Positions 61,460 through 64,000 of a DNA stretch of 64,000 nucleotides are shown here, in pieces. A model generated the notes under the pieces. It searched no databases, was not told where the DNA came from, and worked only from the letters and a program-made list of their open reading frames with translations. The stretch is from Streptomyces sp. NRRL B-3428 (lineage in GTDB: Bacteria; Actinomycetota; Actinomycetes; Streptomycetales; Streptomycetaceae): assembly GCA_000721375.1 (NCBI GenBank), contig JOGW01000004.1:186001-250000 (forward strand). Direction: 5' to 3'. Position numbers and translations under genes: made by a program. Numbering within the stretch: position 1 is the first letter of the stretch; the number at the start of each line of letters is the position of its first letter.

Positions 61460-62281
61460 TCACAGAGGCTTGTGGACGCTGTACGACGTGGGGCGGTAGC
61501 CGAGCGACTCGTACAGCCGCAGGGCCGGGGTGTTGTGCGTGTAGACGTTCAGGGCGATGCGCTCCACCCCGGCGGCGCGGGCCGCGTGCTCGGCGACGAC
61601 CATCAGCGTCCGGCCGTGCCCCCGGCCGCGGAACGCCTCGGCGACCTGGACCCAGTACACGTAGTGACCCTGCTCCTGACCGGCGACCCAGATGGTGCCC
61701 GCCAGGTCGTCGCCGTCCAGGAGAGAGGTGATCCACATGTCCGGTGTGCCGAGGCCGTCGGGCAGCATCTCGGCGTGCTCGCGCTCGGACTTGGCGTGCG
61801 CCTGCTCCTCGGAGAGCCCGCGCTCGATCCACAGCTGGGCGTACTTGACCTTGGTGTCGTCGAGCCAGGCCGGGTACTCCGCCTCGGTCATCGGCCGTGC
61901 GCTGCAGCCCTCGGGCAGTTCCGGCGCCGGTCCGGTGAAGTCCTTGGTCATCGCGCGGTTGCGTTCGACGTAGCCGAGCGCGGTGGCCAGGCGCAGCGCC
62001 ACCTTCGCGTCAGCCGGTATCTGCGCCTCCACCCGGGTGCAGCGCCAGCCACGCAGCACCTCCTCGGCCGCGAGCGCGGCCACCGTGCCGCGGCCGCGCC
62101 GGCGGTCCGCCTCCTCGATGTGCAGCGAGCGGATCTGGCCCACGGTCGGTCCGTACGCGGGGTGGGTGGCGAGCTCGACGGTGCCTACCGGGCGGCTGTT
62201 CACACAGACCTGGTACGGGCGGGAACGGGCGCCGTCGGCGCTGCGGTGGAGCGGCGCGGTGGGCCGCAGGGTCGTGGTCAT
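61460..62281 (-). CDS. Two-domain GNAT acetyltransferase
   Basis: A 273-residue protein with two tandem GNAT domains: the first (about residues 20-115) has IEEADRRRGRGTVAALAAEE as the acetyl-CoA motif A; the second (about 130-273) has VAEAFRGRGHGRTLMVVAEH with ALNVYTHNTPALRLYESLGY. The order resembles the mycothiol synthase-like and other duplicated-GNAT actinobacterial enzymes; the acceptor is unknown. I start at ATG 62281; GTG 62284 directly precedes it. Confidence 0.88.
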   Translation of the reverse strand: MTTTLRPTAPLHRSADGARSRPYQVCVNSRPVGTVELATHPAYGPTVGQIRSLHIEEADRRRGRGTVAALAAEEVLRGWRCTRVEAQIPADAKVALRLATALGYVERNRAMTKDFTGPAPELPEGCSARPMTEAEYPAWLDDTKVKYAQLWIERGLSEEQAHAKSEREHAEMLPDGLGTPDMWITSLLDGDDLAGTIWVAGQEQGHYVYWVQVAEAFRGRGHGRTLMVVAEHAARAAGVERIALNVYTHNTPALRLYESLGYRPTSYSVHKPL

Positions 62282-62339
62282 CACAGGAGTTCTACCCAGA
62301 GCCCGGGCGCCGCGTCATCCCCCCTCCGCAGGAGGCGGC

Positions 62340-63155
62340 TCACGGATCCAGGTCGTCGGCGGCGCGCTCGTCGAAGACACGCATGGCCTTGGCCGTCACA
62401 GGGCCGGGTACGAGCTCGCGGTCGTCGACGCGGTGGACCGCCTGGACGTCGCGCAGGGTCGAGGTCAGGAAGATCTCGTCGGCGCTCTCCAGGACGTCGA
62501 GCGGCAGATCCGTCTCCTGGGCACCGGTCCACTCGATGGCGAGCGCCCGGGTGATGCCCGCGAGCGGTCCCGCCGCAAGCGGCGGAGTGTGGATCTCGCC
62601 GTCGATGACGACGAAGACATTGGAGCCGGTGCCCTCGCAGAGCCGGCCCACGGTGTTGGCGAACAGCGCCTCGCTGGCGCCCTGTTCGTGGGCGCGGGCC
62701 AGAGCGACCACGTTCTCCGCGTACGAGGTGGTCTTCAGGCCGGTCAGGGCGCCGCGCTCGTTACGCGTCCACGGCACGGTGACCACCGTGGTGCTGTCGG
62801 GGCGGCGCTTCACCTCGCCGAGTGCGACGACCAGGGTCGGGCCGTTCTCGCCGCGTTCGGAGCCGAGCGGGGACAGACCGCCGGTGAAGGTCATACGCAG
62901 CCGGCCCAGCGGCATGGGGTTGGCCTCGAGGACCGCGGCGATCGCACGGCGGGCCTCGTCGAGGTCGGGATCGGGCAGTCCGAGGCCCCGCGCCGATCGC
63001 GTCAGGCGGTCCAGGTGGCGGGTGATCGCGAAGGCCTCGCCGTCGGCGGCCTTGAGGGTCTCGAAGACCCCGTCGCCCACGGTGAGCCCGTGATCGAGCA
63101 CCGAAACGCGTGCGGCGTCACGTTCCTGCAGTGCGCCGTCGACCCAGATCTTCAC
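62340..63155 (-). CDS. pabC: Aminodeoxychorismate lyase (class IV aminotransferase)
   Basis: A 271-residue PLP enzyme releasing p-aminobenzoate and pyruvate from aminodeoxychorismate, for folate. Motifs: ISVLDHGL-like VSVLDHGLTVGDGVFETLKA, RLRMTFTGG, the lysine in LKTTSYAENVVALA and a C-terminal LTSTLRDVQAVHRVDD. It could also act as a branched-chain amino acid aminotransferase, but coupling to a chorismate-utilising subunit favours PabC. It starts at GTG 63155, whose codon overlaps the pabB stop (GTGA). Confidence 0.87.
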   Translation of the reverse strand: MKIWVDGALQERDAARVSVLDHGLTVGDGVFETLKAADGEAFAITRHLDRLTRSARGLGLPDPDLDEARRAIAAVLEANPMPLGRLRMTFTGGLSPLGSERGENGPTLVVALGEVKRRPDSTTVVTVPWTRNERGALTGLKTTSYAENVVALARAHEQGASEALFANTVGRLCEGTGSNVFVVIDGEIHTPPLAAGPLAGITRALAIEWTGAQETDLPLDVLESADEIFLTSTLRDVQAVHRVDDRELVPGPVTAKAMRVFDERAADDLDP

Positions 63156-64000
63156 GAGAGGTTCCCTCCACTTGCCCCGTACGTGCCCGATGCTACGGCC
63201 AGCAGTCGCGAGGCCTTCAGCTCGGTCTCCTGCCACTCGCGCTCGGGGTCGGAGCCCCAGGTGATGCCCGCCCCGGTTCCGAAGCGGAGCACGCCCTCGG
63301 CGCGGTCGATCCAGAACGTCCGGATGCCGACGGCCAATTCGCCCGTGCCCCGGTCCGCGTCGACCCAGCCGATACCGCCGCAGTACGGACCGCGCGGGGC
63401 CGTTTCCAGATCCTCGATGATCCGCAGGGCGCTCGACTTGGGCGCTCCCGTCACGGAACCGGGCGGGAAGGTCGCGGCGAACAGCTCGGGCCAGCCGACG
63501 CCCTCGGCCAGTTCGCCGCGCACGGTCGAGACGAGGTGGACGAGCCCCGGGTGCTTCTCGACCACACAGAGTTCGGGGACGGTCACCGAGCCGCTGGCGC
63601 AGACACGGCCGAGGTCGTTGCGTACGAGATCGACGATCATCACGTTCTCGGCGTGGTCCTTCTCCAGCAGGTCCGCCTCGGTCCGTCCCGTGCCCTTGAT
63701 CGGCCCCGACTCGACGATCCGGCCCGAGCGCCGCAGGAAGAGCTCGGGAGAGGCCGTGGCGATCTCCACGCCGTGCCCGGGAAGCCGGATCGTTCCGGCG
63801 TACGGAGCGGGGTTCCCGTGCGCGAGCTCGGCGGTCAGGGCGTCCACGTCGGCGTCGGGGGCGATGGGCGCGCTCAGGACGCGGCAGAGGTTGGCTTGAT
63901 AGACCTCGCCTGCCGCGATGTGCTCGCGGATCCGGCGTACGCCCGCGGTGTAGGCCTCGCGGTCGAGCGAAGTGGTCCAGGAGTCCGCCGAAGGGCCCCG
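63152..64000 (-). CDS. pabB: Para-aminobenzoate synthase component I, C-terminal part (cut by window edge)
   Basis: The visible 282 codons encode the C-terminal chorismate-binding domain: REAYTAGVRRIREHIAAGEVYQ, then TASPELFLRRSG, the catalytic region LIVDLVRNDLGRV-like MIVDLVRNDLGRVCASG, and FPPGSVTGAPKSSAL, PRGPYCGGIGWVD. These are shared by PabB and anthranilate synthase; the coupled pabC downstream favours aminodeoxychorismate synthesis. The 5' end lies beyond base 64000. The stop overlaps pabC by four bases. Confidence 0.93.
   Translation of the reverse strand, partial: RGPSADSWTTSLDREAYTAGVRRIREHIAAGEVYQANLCRVLSAPIAPDADVDALTAELAHGNPAPYAGTIRLPGHGVEIATASPELFLRRSGRIVESGPIKGTGRTEADLLEKDHAENVMIVDLVRNDLGRVCASGSVTVPELCVVEKHPGLVHLVSTVRGELAEGVGWPELFAATFPPGSVTGAPKSSALRIIEDLETAPRGPYCGGIGWVDADRGTGELAVGIRTFWIDRAEGVLRFGTGAGITWGSDPEREWQETELKASRLLAVASGTYGASGGNLS

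Overview
The window is high-GC actinobacterial chromosome and almost certainly comes from a Streptomyces or a close relative. The evidence is the very strong G/C bias at third codon positions, frequent GTG and TTG starts, an intact ssgB sporulation gene, phosphatidylinositol-mannoside genes, mostly short intergenic gaps, and the gene order of the aroC-alaS-rpsD, relA-secDF-ruvCAB-pdxST and pgsA-pimA blocks. I recognise this order as the conserved core-chromosome order of streptomycetes (established knowledge, not searched). I see no prophage, insertion sequence or CRISPR array.

Layout. 1-7550 (minus): a tightly coupled run of aroC (cut by the window edge), a small membrane protein, aroE, mltG, ruvX, alaS and two small envelope-type proteins. 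7725-13020: an orphan STAND ATPase converging on rpsD; an iron-box-preceded DUF2470 gene divergent from rpsD; an Lrp-type regulator divergent from an SMP-30 lactonase. 13036-15231: a secreted HNH lipoprotein and rarA. 15284-17884: a self-contained persulfide/sulfane-sulfur operon (operator pair, flavin disulfide reductase-rhodanese fusion, membrane rhodanese, CstR-type repressor). 17897-22322: a VKOR-like thiol oxidase, then an ABC-2 exporter translationally coupled to a two-component system. 22381-26772: hisS, a metallo-hydrolase, a membrane cyclophilin and a DUF349 protein.

26849-38631 (minus): relA, apt, secF, secD, yajC, ruvB, ruvA, ruvC, yebC, pdxT and pdxS, joining stringent response, purine salvage, protein export, Holliday-junction processing and vitamin B6 synthesis. 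38787-43851: a LemA-like protein, an inserted Tat-type secreted alpha/beta hydrolase with a probable TetR remnant, and the coupled pgsA/acyltransferase/mannosyltransferase set for phosphatidylinositol mannosides. 44136-49737: an EF-G paralogue with degenerate GTPase motifs, an 11-bp minisatellite, a DnaA-box-like inverted repeat, an unrecognised large membrane protein, a HIT hydrolase and a K+ channel. 49800-54609: thrS, an uncharacterised coupled pair (unknown plus DUF4365-like) and a DEDDh exonuclease. 54666-58018: two identical tRNA-Val(CAC) genes flanking a START-like protein and a giant polytopic membrane protein. 58081-64000: a PGPGW membrane protein, ssgB, a CGNR zinc-finger protein, small membrane proteins, a DsbA-like protein, a two-domain GNAT and a pabC/pabB folate pair (pabB cut by the window edge).

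Most genes are housekeeping. The least explained parts are the persulfide operon with its paired operators, the iron-box gene beside rpsD, the DUF4365-like pair, the degenerate EF-G, the repeat/DnaA-box intergenic region, and in-frame repeats in ruvC, mltG, secD and pgsA.
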